DNA of 64,000 bases, taken from the NCBI GenBank assembly GCA_963711675.1, contig CAVQFB010000011.1, positions 620,001 through 684,000 of the forward strand, written 5' to 3'. Source of the stretch: CAVQFB01 sp963711675. Lineage in GTDB: Bacteria > Acidobacteriota > Terriglobia > Terriglobales > Acidobacteriaceae. This document shows, piece by piece, positions 19,419 to 28,820 of this stretch (positions are counted from its first letter, which is position 1; each line of letters begins with the position of its first letter). Made by a program: the position numbers and the translations under genes. Below the pieces are notes generated by a model that did not search any database, was not told the origin of the DNA, and worked only from the letters and a program-made list of their open reading frames with translations.

Positions 19419-19850
19419 CTACTCTGCACTCGCATTCACAGATTCGCCATGCAGTGGCGGAAGCTTCGCCGCGTCTCTCCCCACCTTCTTGATCCCGACA
19501 TACACGGCGTTGTAGGGCGTGTCGCCGACATTCTCCACGCGGTGCTTGAAGGGCGCAAACCAGCGCGCCTCGCCGGGTTTGGCATAGACGTCGCGCGTGG
19601 TGCCGTTCTCGTCGGTGAACTTCAGATGGCCCCCGGTAACCACCACCACCACGCCGCCCGGATGCTGGTGCATGGCCGACTTCTCGTGCGGGCCGTAGTG
19701 TACGGAGACCACCTGCACCCGATCATTCTCGAACTCCAGCTTGTAGTGCGTCGGCTCGACCTTGGTGGGATCCTGCGCCCACGCGGACGTCGCGGCCAGA
19801 CTCACGGCAAAACTGATAATGACAAGCGCCCGGAAAAGCTTGACTCCCAT
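19419..19850 (-). CDS. Exported cupin-domain protein
   Basis: 143 residues from MGVKLFRALVII with AGGGAGCTTCCC before the ATG. A signal peptide ends near TSAWAQ. The cupin barrel is visible as KLEFENDRVQVVSVHYGPHEKSAMHQHPGGVVVVVTGG and GEARWFAPFKHRVENVGDTPYNAVYVGIK; HxH and the later His are the usual metal ligands. A single cupin exported to the periplasm may be a metal-dependent enzyme or a binding protein; the substrate is not predictable. The frame is open a further 27 codons upstream but without a ribosome binding site. Confidence 0.75.
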   Translation of the reverse strand: MGVKLFRALVIISFAVSLAATSAWAQDPTKVEPTHYKLEFENDRVQVVSVHYGPHEKSAMHQHPGGVVVVVTGGHLKFTDENGTTRDVYAKPGEARWFAPFKHRVENVGDTPYNAVYVGIKKVGRDAAKLPPLHGESVNASAE

Positions 19851-20130
19851 GGGAAGCTCCCTGATTGCGGCTCTGAATGTGGTGGTTCCTGACCCCGAGA
19901 ATATTAAGAACCCATGAGCCGGAGGGCGCAAGTGATTGCCGATGTACAGGGAGGCGAGGTTTGCAAGGTTTCAAGGTTTCAAGGGTGGAGGTTTCAGAGT
20001 TTCAGAGTTTCAAGTTTCAAGGTTTCAAGCTTTCAAGGTTGTAAAGGTTGGGGGGCGAGTTTCGAGTTTCGAGTTTCGAGTTTCGGGTTTCAGAATTGCG
20101 AGTTTCGGGTTTCAAGTTTCGAAATGCCCA

Positions 20131-20176
20131 TGTGGGGACGGGCGCCCTCGCCCGTCCGGGCCGAGCGCAGCTCGGC
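20131..20176 (+). repeat. 46-bp intergenic module A, copy 1
   Basis: Begins TGTGGGGACGGGCGCCCTCG and ends CGAGCGCAGCTCGGC. The reverse complement is at 24012-24057 with one mismatch. It is itself rich in palindromes (GGGCGCCC; CCGAGCGCAGCTCGG). Confidence 0.8.
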
Positions 20177-20693
20177 GGTGCTTGTGTGGGGCGGACTTGT
20201 GTGGGGCGGACACTCCTGTCCGCCGCCTTTGACTCTCTTTTGGGAGACGACCGCCCCGAGCCCCACGTATTCGCGATTTTCGAAACGTGGGATTCATCGA
20301 CGGTTTGTATCAGGGCACGCCTTCAGGCGTGCCGCGACTAGCCACAATCCCGAACGGCTTTAGCCGCTGCCGTGCACGGTGACCTTCGAAACCTTGAAAC
20401 TCTGAAACCTTGAATTTCAGCGCTGCGTTACATCTCTCTTTTGCTTGATCCCATTCGCAGACACGTGAAGCACTGATGGGCCAGCCCCGTAGGGGCGTCG
20501 CGACAATAGCCCGGCGCTTCAGCGCCGGGAAAGATTCCTCATTCTTGTTTTTCCGAGCGGGCGAGCTGAGCCTGCGGAGGCGAGCTGCGCGAGGAATCTG
20601 CTTTGAACGTTCCGCCGGGAGCTGCATGTCTCGCGCTCATTGCGAGACGTGGGAACCCGTACTTCTTTCAATGTTCGTCATCCCGTGCGAAAT

Positions 20694-20749
20694 CGAGAGC
20701 CTGCCCTGAGCGAACCGAGCATAGCGAGGGGAGTCGAACGGGGATCTGC
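20694..20749 (+). repeat. 56-bp intergenic module B, copy 1
   Basis: Begins CGAGAGCCTGCCCTGAGCGA and ends GAACGGGGATCTGC. The inverted copy at 24114-24170 differs by a few substitutions and one indel. Confidence 0.75.
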
Positions 20750-20886
20750 TTTTCCCAGGCTCAGCGAACAACCTCAAACGGGAGACAGCTGTGGCCGCGC
20801 CGCGCCTCTCTTTCTTATTGACTCGCGCGAGGGAGCAAAGCGGGAAGGAGCGGCGAAGCTGGTTCTCCTCCGTAGCTCACTGATAG

Positions 20887-22442
20887 TTACTGCAGCGCGG
20901 CGAGCTGCGCAACGGCCCGGTCGAGCGGATCAGCGGTCTCTTGTACCAAATCGAGCCAGTGCTTTCTCTCGTCGCTGGGAAGAACGGAGGCGGACCATAT
21001 GATTGCTCGTCGATCCCAGTCGCCATGATTTGCCCATGTTTCCTTTTGAGCGCGGACCCAGTCGATGAGACGGTATCTTCGAGCCAACAAAGCGTACGGT
21101 CGAACACCAGTCCCAGTAATCGATTCTTCTGCTATCGCGAGTGCATCTTTGGCAGCCAACAACTCTGGCTTCTGCTCAATGATATGCAACCCCCAGAGGC
21201 GGACGAATGGCAAGGGCCCGACATCGCTCGCTTTCAGGAAATTCATGAGCTGCTGCCCACGAGCACGTAACGACTTCTTGGGGAATGTCTTAGTGAGATA
21301 CCGCGCGACATCGCGTAACGCTGGAGCCAGTCCTTCGAGATTCTTGAAGACTGGATTGTGAAGAATTGCTGTATCCATCACACTGGCACGTCGCAGCAAA
21401 TGCCGAGCCAGACCCAAGTGAAGCGGAGGCCGGTCAACGCAATCGTTAAATAGGTCTACCAGCGCGTCGCGTGCAGCTTGCGAACTGACCTCTTCTTCAT
21501 CCGGCAGATCATCGGTATCGGCGTAAGGTCCTAGATTCTCGAAGAACTCATCCATTAATCCTTCGAACCGCTGCACCTTAGCGCGCTGCTCCTCCTCGTC
21601 AGGATCGCGCAGTTCCTCGCGCGTAAACCTCTCAACATGCATGGTCTTTGTTTTAGACGATTCCAACGACAATCGGTGTGCGGTATATAAATAGTCGGCA
21701 AGGTCATGATGCGTGCTCACGGCTTCTCGGCGTGACTTGCAAAAGATTCGGAAGTCATCAACGTAACGGACGTATGTCGCTCCTTTTCGCAGCAAGAAAC
21801 TATCGACGTCATTTAGGCACATCTCAGCAAGCAAAATTGAGGCGAAGGGCCCAACAGGGAGGCCTCGAGATTGCTTTGCCGTTAATCGGGAAAGAAATGC
21901 CTCTACGCTCTGAGACCTTTCCCTCGGAATCGAAGCTGATTCGAGAGCACTTCTGATCCTATGATGATAGATCTGGTTGTAGAAGTCGGAATGTCAGCTG
22001 TGAGCACGTGAGTATATTCGCAAGAAGCGATAAGCTCGGACGACCGCCCATGAAAATCGTGCCAGCCGTTACTCGGACCAAAGAAACTTCCATTTGGATC
22101 TAACTGTATCCGATAGGAACACGCGATCTTTTGACTGGCTGGAATTCGGGCATTCTCAAGCGTTGGTGCCATCTCGTAGACCAGAGCCGTGTAGATAAGC
22201 GCATCCAGTGGATCAAGCTGAACCGCCGCACGAAAGCCACCGCCCGGCTTCGGCACGAGAAAACGCCGAGCACTACGTATCCTGAGGACCTCCAAATCCC
22301 GAGACGCGAGTTCGCCTTTGAGGGCCGTCCAAGCATGTGCAATAGCGTCAAATTCAAATGGGACTGGAAAAATATCGGTGTCCCCAAATTTCTTTACATG
22401 CGTCAAAGCCCAATCAAGCGCAGCAGGGGTAAGGAAATCCAT
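20887..22442 (-). pseudogene. Reverse transcriptase (candidate defence RT), one frameshift
   Basis: In two frames joined near 21988 (one base missing between CC and GAC). The reconstructed protein, about 518 residues, carries RT motifs in order: RSARRFLVPKPGGGFRAAVQLDPLDALIYTALVYEMA (motifs 1-2), ADIPDFYNQIYHH (motif 3/A with its Asp), RGLPVGPFASILLAE (motif 4), YVRYVDDFRIF (motif 5, YxDD at 21751-21765) and SLESSKTKTM (motif 6). A C-terminal helical region of about 250 residues (LARHLLRRASVMDTAI..., HEAT-like) follows. There is no maturase or endonuclease domain and no group II intron RNA, which argues against an intron. This layout matches the 'unknown group'/Abi-type RTs, many of which defend against phages. 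The subtype cannot be fixed by eye. No clear ribosome binding site is seen; a hairpin precedes the start. Confidence 0.75.
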
Positions 22443-22461
22443 ACACTAATGAACAAGAAAG

Positions 22462-22488
22462 GGGGCACGGTACGTGGCCCGTGACCCC
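22462..22488 (-). promoter_or_regulatory. Stem-loop in RT leader
   Basis: GGGG-CACGG pairs with CCGTG-A-CCCC around an eight-base loop, giving nine base pairs with one bulge. On the RT strand it ends about 20 bases before the start codon. It could control translation, end a small RNA or be part of an RT template RNA. Confidence 0.5.
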
Positions 22489-22533
22489 TCACAGTCGAGC
22501 AACCTTCTACGCTTCTTACTAAATCCTGCCTAG

Positions 22534-22547
22534 GGCACTTTAGTGCC
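22534..22547. repeat. REP-like palindrome GGCAC-TTTA-GTGCC
   Basis: Five-base arms around TTTA; a short relative of the dispersed GGCACGGC-type palindromes. Confidence 0.45.
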
Positions 22548-22698
22548 ATTATTGTTGTGCACGCATCCCTTCAGCAGATCTGCATGACTTACTAAAAAGC
22601 GACCGCCATGGATAAGCCTTGTGTGCTGCGAATCGATTTGCTAGACTTCAGCCTCCCCCAATCTAGAAACACAGACCGCAAAGAACAGGAGGTCGGTA

Positions 22699-23202
22699 AT
22701 GGCTTCTCCGGTTCCGGGTCCTGGTCAGCAGCAATCAACAACTCAATCACAGCCAGAAGGAATTGTGATGGTTCCTTCGCCGCCCTTGGCTCCCCAGTTG
22801 GGCCAATACTATGTCAGATTTAGCTTGAAGAATGAAACTGCTGGTCCGTTCACCGAGCTTGCCGTCCGCAACATGATTAACAACCGGCACTTGGGAATCA
22901 CCGACATGGTATGTGAGGTTGGCCAAAACCGCTGGGTTGTGCTTTCTGAATCGGAAAGATTCAGTTCGCTTGTTCTAGCCACAACCGGGCGCTCACAGTT
23001 TCAGGGTGTAACGTGCCCGAACTGTCAAGCTCACATGGCGGTCATCATGAAACGCTCGTCGGGACCTACGATCCTGATTGTGATCGGACTCTTCACGTCC
23101 ATAGCGCTCATTGGGCTACCTCTGATTATCATCGGATTGATCTGGCGGGCAAAATCGCGAAAGGCAGGGTACATCTGCCCTCGTTGTAACTACTCCACTT
23201 GA
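22699..23202 (+). CDS. GYF_2-like membrane protein with split zinc ribbon
   Basis: 167 residues; CAGGAGGTCGGTA gives a perfect ribosome binding site. After a Gln/Pro/Ser-rich start, residues about 35-88 look like a GYF_2 domain (QYYVRFSLKNETAGPFTELAVRNMINNRHLGITDMV...RWVVLSES). CPNC (about residue 107) and CPRC (about residue 161) could form one zinc ribbon. Between them two hydrophobic stretches (TILIVIGLFTSIALIGLPLIIIGLIWRA) form a hairpin or one long membrane segment. It is divergent from the reverse transcriptase and could be a partner, but the link is only by position. Confidence 0.65.
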   Translation: MASPVPGPGQQQSTTQSQPEGIVMVPSPPLAPQLGQYYVRFSLKNETAGPFTELAVRNMINNRHLGITDMVCEVGQNRWVVLSESERFSSLVLATTGRSQFQGVTCPNCQAHMAVIMKRSSGPTILIVIGLFTSIALIGLPLIIIGLIWRAKSRKAGYICPRCNYST

Positions 23203-24011
23203 GAATTGGGATCAGGGGGCCACGATGGCCAATAAGAACGTGAACCGGCCAGTGGCCTTGGTCTTTGTGGGCTGCGACTGTCGAAGGTGCCCCGCCTCAA
23301 GCTCCGCTTGGGCGGGGGTGTTTGTCTGCGCCAAGGCGAACCAAGAACTCCCGTGACTCCGTGCCTCCGTGGTGGATTCGAACTTCCCAGCGTGACACAG
23401 TTCCTTGACGCCGCACCTCACCAGAATCCACACTCGGTCAGCGCCGGCTTCTCCGGCACGGTCTTTGATAATTTGCGCCGTCTTCGGTGACGGGTGCCCC
23501 ATCCTTCTTCGCGTACTTTGCGAAGAGGGTGGGAGGAATCACAGATATCCCCGCTGTCGAGCTTTCAAGCAGGGCAAAGCCCTGCGATGGCTCGACAGCG
23601 AAGAAGATTCATCGCGTGGGCATGCTTCCAGGAGCGAACCGTCTCAGGGCCCAGCAACCGGGTCGAAACAAACAGCTTTGTCGGCGGAAGTCACAAGCTG
23701 AAAGCTGACGGCTGATAGCTGATAGCTGACAGCTAACGCTAAGAGCTGTGTTTCCAAGATTTTGCCCGCAACTCGTTTGGGCTCTAGATTTTGCCCTGCA
23801 TCGCGCACTTGCGAAAACATTAAGGTTAATGTTTTCTATATTTTGCGCAAAACGAGGGGGGAGGGGGGTACCCCCACCCGAGTCCCAAATCGGGTCGAAG
23901 CGATTGACCGCAGCGGCTGAAGCCGCCGAGTATGGCGGGCTTCTCGGCACGGCTGAAGCCGTGCCCTCCCATCGTGCTGGAGGGCTGAAGCCGTGCCCTC
24001 CCACAATCACT

Positions 24012-24057
24012 GCCGAGCTGCGCTCGGCCTGGACGGGCGAGGGCGCCCGTCCCCACA
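24012..24057 (-). repeat. 46-bp intergenic module A, copy 2 (inverted)
   Basis: Reverse complement of 20131-20176 with a single substitution. Confidence 0.8.
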
Positions 24058-24113
24058 CGAGCATTTTCTGAAACCCTGAAACTTTGCAACTCTGCAACGT
24101 TGAGACCTGAACT

Positions 24114-24170
24114 GCAGATCCCCGTTCGACTCCCCTCGCAGTGCTCGGGTTCGTTCAGGGCAGGCTCTCG
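24114..24170 (-). repeat. 57-bp intergenic module B, copy 2 (inverted)
   Basis: Reverse complement of 20694-20749 with a few substitutions and one added base. Confidence 0.75.
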
Positions 24171-24275
24171 GCTGCGCGCGGACTTCACTTCGCGAAATTC
24201 GCGCTCCCCTCTGGATGACAATGCATAGCCTAAATTTCGATTCCCGAAACTTGAAACCTGAAACTCGAAACGGTC

Positions 24276-27200
24276 CTACGAGCAGCCGCTCGTCGAGCCG
24301 CAGCTCATGCAGCGATAGCACGATCCATTCCGCGTCATGATCGAGCCGCAGAAGCTGCACGATGGCGCGTCGCCGAGGTCGACGATGTCAGAGAGCGCGT
24401 CGGCCGCGTGGTAACTTCCAGGTCTCAGTTCCCGGTTCCCAGATCCGAGATCGCGGTCGGCTCTGAGACTGCTCTCGCCTCTAGCTTCGCGATAGTCTCA
24501 GTTCTTGTTTCGGTTCCCAACGAGCCGGCTCGGCGATCCTCGCTGCCGTTCAGGTCCCCAATGCTATCGGCTGCGGAAGCGCCAGGAAGCGCGCCATTCG
24601 CGCGCGGACGCAGGTTGTCGAACAGCAGCTGCTGCTGGCCGGTGAGGAAGCGCAACTGGAGCCAGCGGAAGATGTAGTCCATGATCGACTTGGCGAAGCC
24701 GATGTCGGTGTTCTTGGTCCAGCCGCTGGGCTCGAAGCGGGTGTGGGCGAATTTTTCGCAGAACAGTTTCAGCGGCACGCCGTGCTGCAGCGCGATGGAG
24801 ACGGCGAGCGCGAAGCTGTCCATGAGGCCGCTGACGGTCGAGCCTTCCTTGGCCATGTTGATGAAGATTTCGCCGGGCTCGCCGTCGGGATAGAGGCCGA
24901 CGATGATGTAGCCTTCGTGGCCGCCGATGTTGAATTTGTGCGTGACCGACATGCGCTCTTCCTGGAGCTTGTGGCGGACGGCGCGCGGCGGAGCGTTGAG
25001 ATCTTCCTCTTGCTGGCGGCAGCGGGCGAGCGGCGTCCGCTCGTCATTGGCAGAGTTGCGCGGTCTTGGTGCCGGCGGCGGAGAGCGGCTGCGACTGCTT
25101 GCATCCGTCGCGATAGACGGCGACCGCTTTCAGGCCCAGCTTCCAGGCCTGGATGTAGGCCTCCATGATGTCTTCGACGGTGGCCTGCTCGGGCAGATTG
25201 ACGGTCTTCGAAATGGCGCCGGAGATGAAGGGCTGCGCGGCGGCCATCATCTTCAGGTGTCCCATGTAGTGGATGGAGCGCGTGCCCTTGGCGGGCTTGA
25301 AGGAGCAATCGAAGACGGCGAGATGCTCGTCTTTGATGTGCGGCGCGCCTTCGATGGTGCCGGTGGCGTCGATGTAGCTGACGATGGCGTCGGCCTGCTC
25401 GTGGGTGTAGCCGAGCTTGAACAGCGCCGTGGGGACGGTGTTGTTGACGATCTTGATCATGCCGCCGCCGACCAGCTTCTTGTACTTGACCAGCGCCAGG
25501 TCGGGCTCGATGCCGGTGGTGTCGCAATCCATCAAGAAGCCGATGGTGCCGGTGGGCGCGAGGACGGTGACTTGCGAGTTGCGGTAGCCGTGCTTTTCGC
25601 CGTTGGCGAGGGCTTCGTCCCAGCAGGCTTTCGAGGCTTCGTAGAGTGCGCGTGGGGACGTTGGTCTTGTTGATGTTGTTCACGGACGCGCGGTGCATGC
25701 GGATTACGTCGAGGAACGGCTCGCGGTTGATGTACCAGCCGGGGCAGGCTCCTCCGGGCATACTGCCGAGCTTCGCTCGCCGGACGGCGAGGCGTCCGTC
25801 GCACGTGGGCATTCGACCGATGCAAACCCGAGATTGGTTTCGGCCGAGGCCTTTCTTCGTCGGCTCGGTGGCGGGGGCCAGCGGCGGGCAGAGTTCGGCG
25901 ATGCGGTGGATTGGAGATAGGCTTCGCCGCACATGATGGCGGTGACGCAGGCGGCGTAGTCGCGTCCGGCGTCGGAGTCGTAGGGCAGGCCGGCAGGCCA
26001 TGAGCAGCGCGCCGAGATTGGCGTAGCCGAGACCCAGCGGACGGTAGTCGTGCGAGTTCTTCCCGATCATCTCGGTCGGATAGCCGGCGTTGTCGACCAG
26101 GATTTCCTGCGCAGTGATGAGGACGTCGACGGCGTGGCGATAGGCTTCGACGTCAAACGTGCCGTTGGGCGCGAACTTCAGCAGGTTCAGGCTGGCGAGG
26201 TTGCAGGCCGAATCGTCGAGGAACATGTACTCGCTGCACGGGTTCAGGCGTTGATGCGGGCGGTGTTCTTCGAGGTGTGCCAGCGATTGACGGTGGTGTC
26301 GTACTGCATGCCGGGATCGCCGCAGTGCCAGGTGGCGTCGGAAATCTTGTAGAGCAGGTCTTTGGCTTTGAAGGTGTTGATGACGCGGCCATCGTTGATG
26401 GCGCGGGTGGAGAAGTCGGTGTCGCGCAGACGGCGTACATGAAGTCGTCGGTGACGCGGACGGAGTTGTTGGCGTTCTGGAAGAAGATGGACGAGTAGGC
26501 GTCGGAGTCGGGATGCGAGCCGTCGTAGCCCTGCGGCGACCAGGGCGTGCGCCTTGGCTTCTTCTTTCGACTTGCACTCGATGAAGTCGACGATGTCGGG
26601 ATGGTCGATGTTGAGGATGACCATCTTGGCGGCGCGGCGGGTCTTGCCGCCGGATTTGATGACGCCGGCGAAGGCGTCGAAACCTTTCATGAAGCTGAGC
26701 GGACCGCTGGCGGTGCCGCCGCCGCTGAGGCCTTCGGTGGACGAACGCAGCGGAGAGAGATTGGTGCCGGTGCCGGATCCCCACTTGAAGAGCATGCCTT
26801 CGGTCTTGGCCAGAGTGAGGATCGAGTCGAGCGAATCTTTGACCGAGTTGATGAAGCAGGCCGAGCACTGCGGACTTGGTGTATCCGGTGACGCCGAATT
26901 CGACGCGCTGCGTCTGCGAGTTCCAGTGCCAGTTCTGGCGTCGGAGTTGGGCTCGATGCGATCGCAGCCGACATTGAACCAGACCGGCGAATTGAAGGCG
27001 GCGTACTGGCGGACGAGGAGATGCACGAGTTCGTCGTGGAAAGTGGCGCCGTCTTCGGGCGTGCGGAAGTAGCCCTGTCGACATCCCCAGTCGCGGATGG
27101 TTTCGGCGACGCGGGTGACGAGCTGGCGGACGCCGGTTTCGCGCTCGGGGGTGCCGACCGTGCCGTGCAGATATTTGACGGCGACGATGTTGGTCGCGGT

Positions 27201-27473
27201 CATCGACCAGTCTTTGGGGACTTCGACGTCTTTCTGCTCGAAGAGGATTCCGCCCTTCGAGTCGGTGATCTGCGCGGTGCGGAACTCCCATTCGACTTCG
27301 TCGTAGGGAGAGACGCCGGCCTTGGTAAAGAAGCGGCGGAAGGTGAGGCCGGGAGCCTTCTTCCGGGCAGGGATGGGGAGCACGAGGGTCGGGGCGTTGG
27401 GGGTCGTCGTCACCGGAGTGGCGGCTGCTTCGGGGCTCTTTGTTGTTTTAACTTTTTCGCTCACTTCGGACAT
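24276..27473 (-). pseudogene. nrdJ: B12-dependent ribonucleotide reductase (class II), multiple frameshifts
   Basis: NrdJ makes deoxyribonucleotides with adenosylcobalamin. The pieces cover a full-length protein of about 1,060 residues: start MSEVSEKVKTTKS, FFTKAGVSPYDEVEWEFRTA, VRQYAAFNSPVWFNVG, QCSACFINSVKDSL (active-site Cys), GSGTGTNLSPLRSS, NPCSEYMFLDDSACNLASLNL (Cys of the NPCSE motif), GYANLGALLMA, TTGIEPDLALVKYKKLVGGGM, AAQPFISGAISKTVNLP, AVYRDGCKQSQPL, then a C-terminal cysteine tail CSFCGSIMTRNGSCYRCMSCGS. Frame changes occur near 26940, 26890, 26537, 26425, 26250, 26005, 25930, 25640, 25540, 25030 and 24415; both insertions and deletions are present. Every catalytic motif survives, which suggests recent damage or sequencing error rather than old decay. 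No cobalamin riboswitch was recognised upstream. Confidence 0.8.
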
Positions 27474-27554
27474 CGCTTCTCTCTCCTGATTAGATTCTAT
27501 AAGTGCGCTATCGATCTACGGTCCGAATAATTACGGGCCGAAAAACCCTACCCC

Positions 27555-27608
27555 AGGGGCTAAAGCCCCTCGTTTTCTGTTGCTTTTGCAGCACGACTGA
27601 AGTCGTGC
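27555..27608. repeat. REP-like palindromes
   Basis: AGGGGC-TAAA-GCCCCT at about 27555-27570 and GCACGAC-TGAA-GTCGTGC at 27591-27608, with a further related half-site near 27664-27690. They sit in the gap between nrdJ and the next minus-strand gene. Confidence 0.6.
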
Positions 27609-27697
27609 CCTCCCAACAAACTATTGCCGAAATCTCAGTGCTAACGCTGATCGTTTTAAGGTCTTGAGGGCACGACTAAAGTCGCCCCTCCCTACGT

Positions 27698-28237
27698 TTA
27701 AAAGCCGAGTGGAAGGGCTGCGGGGCGTTGGATCGCGTCAGGCGAAGCAGCACCGGGCTGATGTCTTTCGGCGGCCGAGGTTCCCGGCGTCGAATCGGAG
27801 TGCGTGGCGAAACCGCTGGGCATCCCGGACGCGGTTTCCGCGGAGGAATCGAGCCAGCGTTGCAAGGCAGCCGCAGTAGAGCGGCGTTGGGCCTCGTCCT
27901 CAATGACAACATAGCGCGCGAAACATCGCCCAGCGGCAACGCGCTCGCGCAGAGGATGGTTGGGAGCGAACAGGCGACCGAGGCCGAGACCCAGGTCACC
28001 GGTTTCACTGATCTGGAAGACGGCCAGCATGCGTTGTCCACCGGTGGCAGACAACTCACCGGGAGCGGCGATCTCCTCGCCGAGGGCAAACACGCCCGGC
28101 ATCGCGGGCGCTAGCAAGAAACTTAGACTGGACTCACAACGAAACCAGCGTGACCATTGCAGGCGACGCTGGTCGATAGCGGTGTCGACACCATGTCGCG
28201 CCAGCGACTCGGACACGAGGCGTGCCAAACCTTCCAT
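27698..28237 (-). CDS. Hypothetical protein
   Basis: 179 residues. Residues 1-125 are protein-like (MEGLARLVSESLARHGVDTAIDQRRLQWSRWF; FLLAPAMPGVFALGEEIAAPGELSATGG; RMLAVFQISETGDLGLGLGRLF; CFARYVVIEDEAQRR) and look like a single alpha/beta domain, possibly carrying part of a nuclease-like fold; this is not certain. The last 45 residues are low-complexity Ser/Ala/Pro. No signal peptide or membrane segment. The product is probably cytoplasmic. It is transcribed toward nrdJ, with palindromes between them. Confidence 0.6.
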   Translation of the reverse strand: MEGLARLVSESLARHGVDTAIDQRRLQWSRWFRCESSLSFLLAPAMPGVFALGEEIAAPGELSATGGQRMLAVFQISETGDLGLGLGRLFAPNHPLRERVAAGRCFARYVVIEDEAQRRSTAAALQRWLDSSAETASGMPSGFATHSDSTPGTSAAERHQPGAASPDAIQRPAALPLGF

Positions 28238-28820
28238 GCGGGCTCCTTCTCACAACCGGGCAGGAGACACGAATGCCACGTCTGCCGGCTGAAACGAAAA
28301 TCACAGTTATCAAAAAGGTCGAATCCCCCGAGGGGATGTCCGGCCCAAGGCCGAACCGGGGGAACGGCCACCGCACAGAATCCAGCTGCAAGCTTCAGGT
28401 TCTAACCTTTAAGAACTGAGACCCTCGGGCTTGGAGCTGGACTGACGCCGGAATCAGCGACCTGGCGCAGGGTTCGCCGAAGTCCGGGTTAACGAGAGCG
28501 GCTCCGAGGTCACCTCAACCACGAGAACCGCCCCTTTGTCTCTCTTCAACAAGTCCGCCGAACGTCGCCGACGACGACTTGCATCACCTATGGGAACGCA
28601 ACAGTACGCCTGTATGTTGGGGCTGTCAAGAGGGTAGCCCTATATATTGTATTTTAAGCAATTAACGCGGCGGATGCCGGGTTAACTACCTGATTTCCAC
28701 AGCGGATGCAACTCAGCCGGCCAGAGAGCCTTGTGGCGTTCTTCCCGCATGAAGCGGGATTGTTGGAGCGTGATGGGTTGGCGACGTCACCGCGAAAGCA
28801 AACAACATTCGAGAGCCCAA
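28238..28820. other. Intergenic region, possible small open frame only
   Basis: About 580 bases. A 48-codon frame at 28273-28419 (MPRLPAETKITVIKK, preceded by AGGAGACACGA) is the only candidate gene and is weak. The CCCCCGAGGGGATGTCC...GGCCGAACCGGGGG segment near 28328-28363 can fold. AT-rich sequence near 28640-28665 may be a promoter. No tRNA was recognised. Confidence 0.35.

Larger units (their letters stand above)
19851..20886. repeat. Repeat-rich intergenic region (left of reverse transcriptase)
   Basis: About 1 kb without genes. It contains tandem GTTTCAAG/GTTTCGAG/GTTTCAGA octamer-like units (19968-20125), a 46-base module (20131-20176), a TGTGGGGCGGAC doublet (20185-20210), a GGCACGCC-TTCA-GGCGTGCC palindrome (20314-20333), CGGC-TTTA-GCCG (20355-20366), a reversed set of CTTGAAACTCTGAAACC units (20391-20413) and a 56-base module (20694-20749). 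The two modules recur inverted at 24.0-24.2 kb. Confidence 0.75.
22443..22698. other. Divergent leader region between RT and GYF gene, structured
   Basis: 256 bases holding a hairpin next to the RT start (22462-22488), a GGCAC-TTTA-GTGCC palindrome (22534-22547), a perfect palindrome GCAGATCTGC (22574-22583) and CTTACTAAA twice (22515-22523, 22588-22596). Defence RTs often have a template RNA just upstream, so this is the place to look for one. Confidence 0.5.
23203..24275. repeat. Repeat-rich intergenic region (right of GYF gene)
   Basis: About 1 kb without genes. It contains AGCTGATA-type tandem units (23698-23740), a cluster of AAGCCGTGCC palindromes (23911-24000) including GGCACGGC-TGAA-GCCGTGCC at 23946-23965, inverted module A (24012-24057), CTGAAACCCTGAAACTTTGCAACTCTGCAAC units (24069-24099), inverted module B (24114-24170) and ACTTGAAACCTGAAACTCGAAAC (24249-24271). 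It ends at the nrdJ stop codon. Confidence 0.7.

Noticed and set aside
19968..20125. Possible CRISPR array from repeated GTTTC units
   Set aside because: Units are only 7-8 bases, imperfect and without spacers of constant length; no cas gene is present.
20887..22442. Group II intron
   Set aside because: No maturase or HNH domain and no domain V/VI-like RNA seen around the RT.
24769..27291. Very long minus-strand open frame (about 840 codons) in the nrdJ region
   Set aside because: Most of it is Arg/His/Pro-rich antisense-like or shifted translation; only short pieces match NrdJ. It is a by-product of the frameshifted reductase gene.
27474..27560. Cobalamin riboswitch before nrdJ
   Set aside because: The short upstream gap lacks the conserved B12-box and has no large folded domain.
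28222..28419. Small plus-strand gene near 28.3 kb
   Set aside because: Short, with antisense frames of equal length and no family match; kept only as a remark in the intergenic entry.
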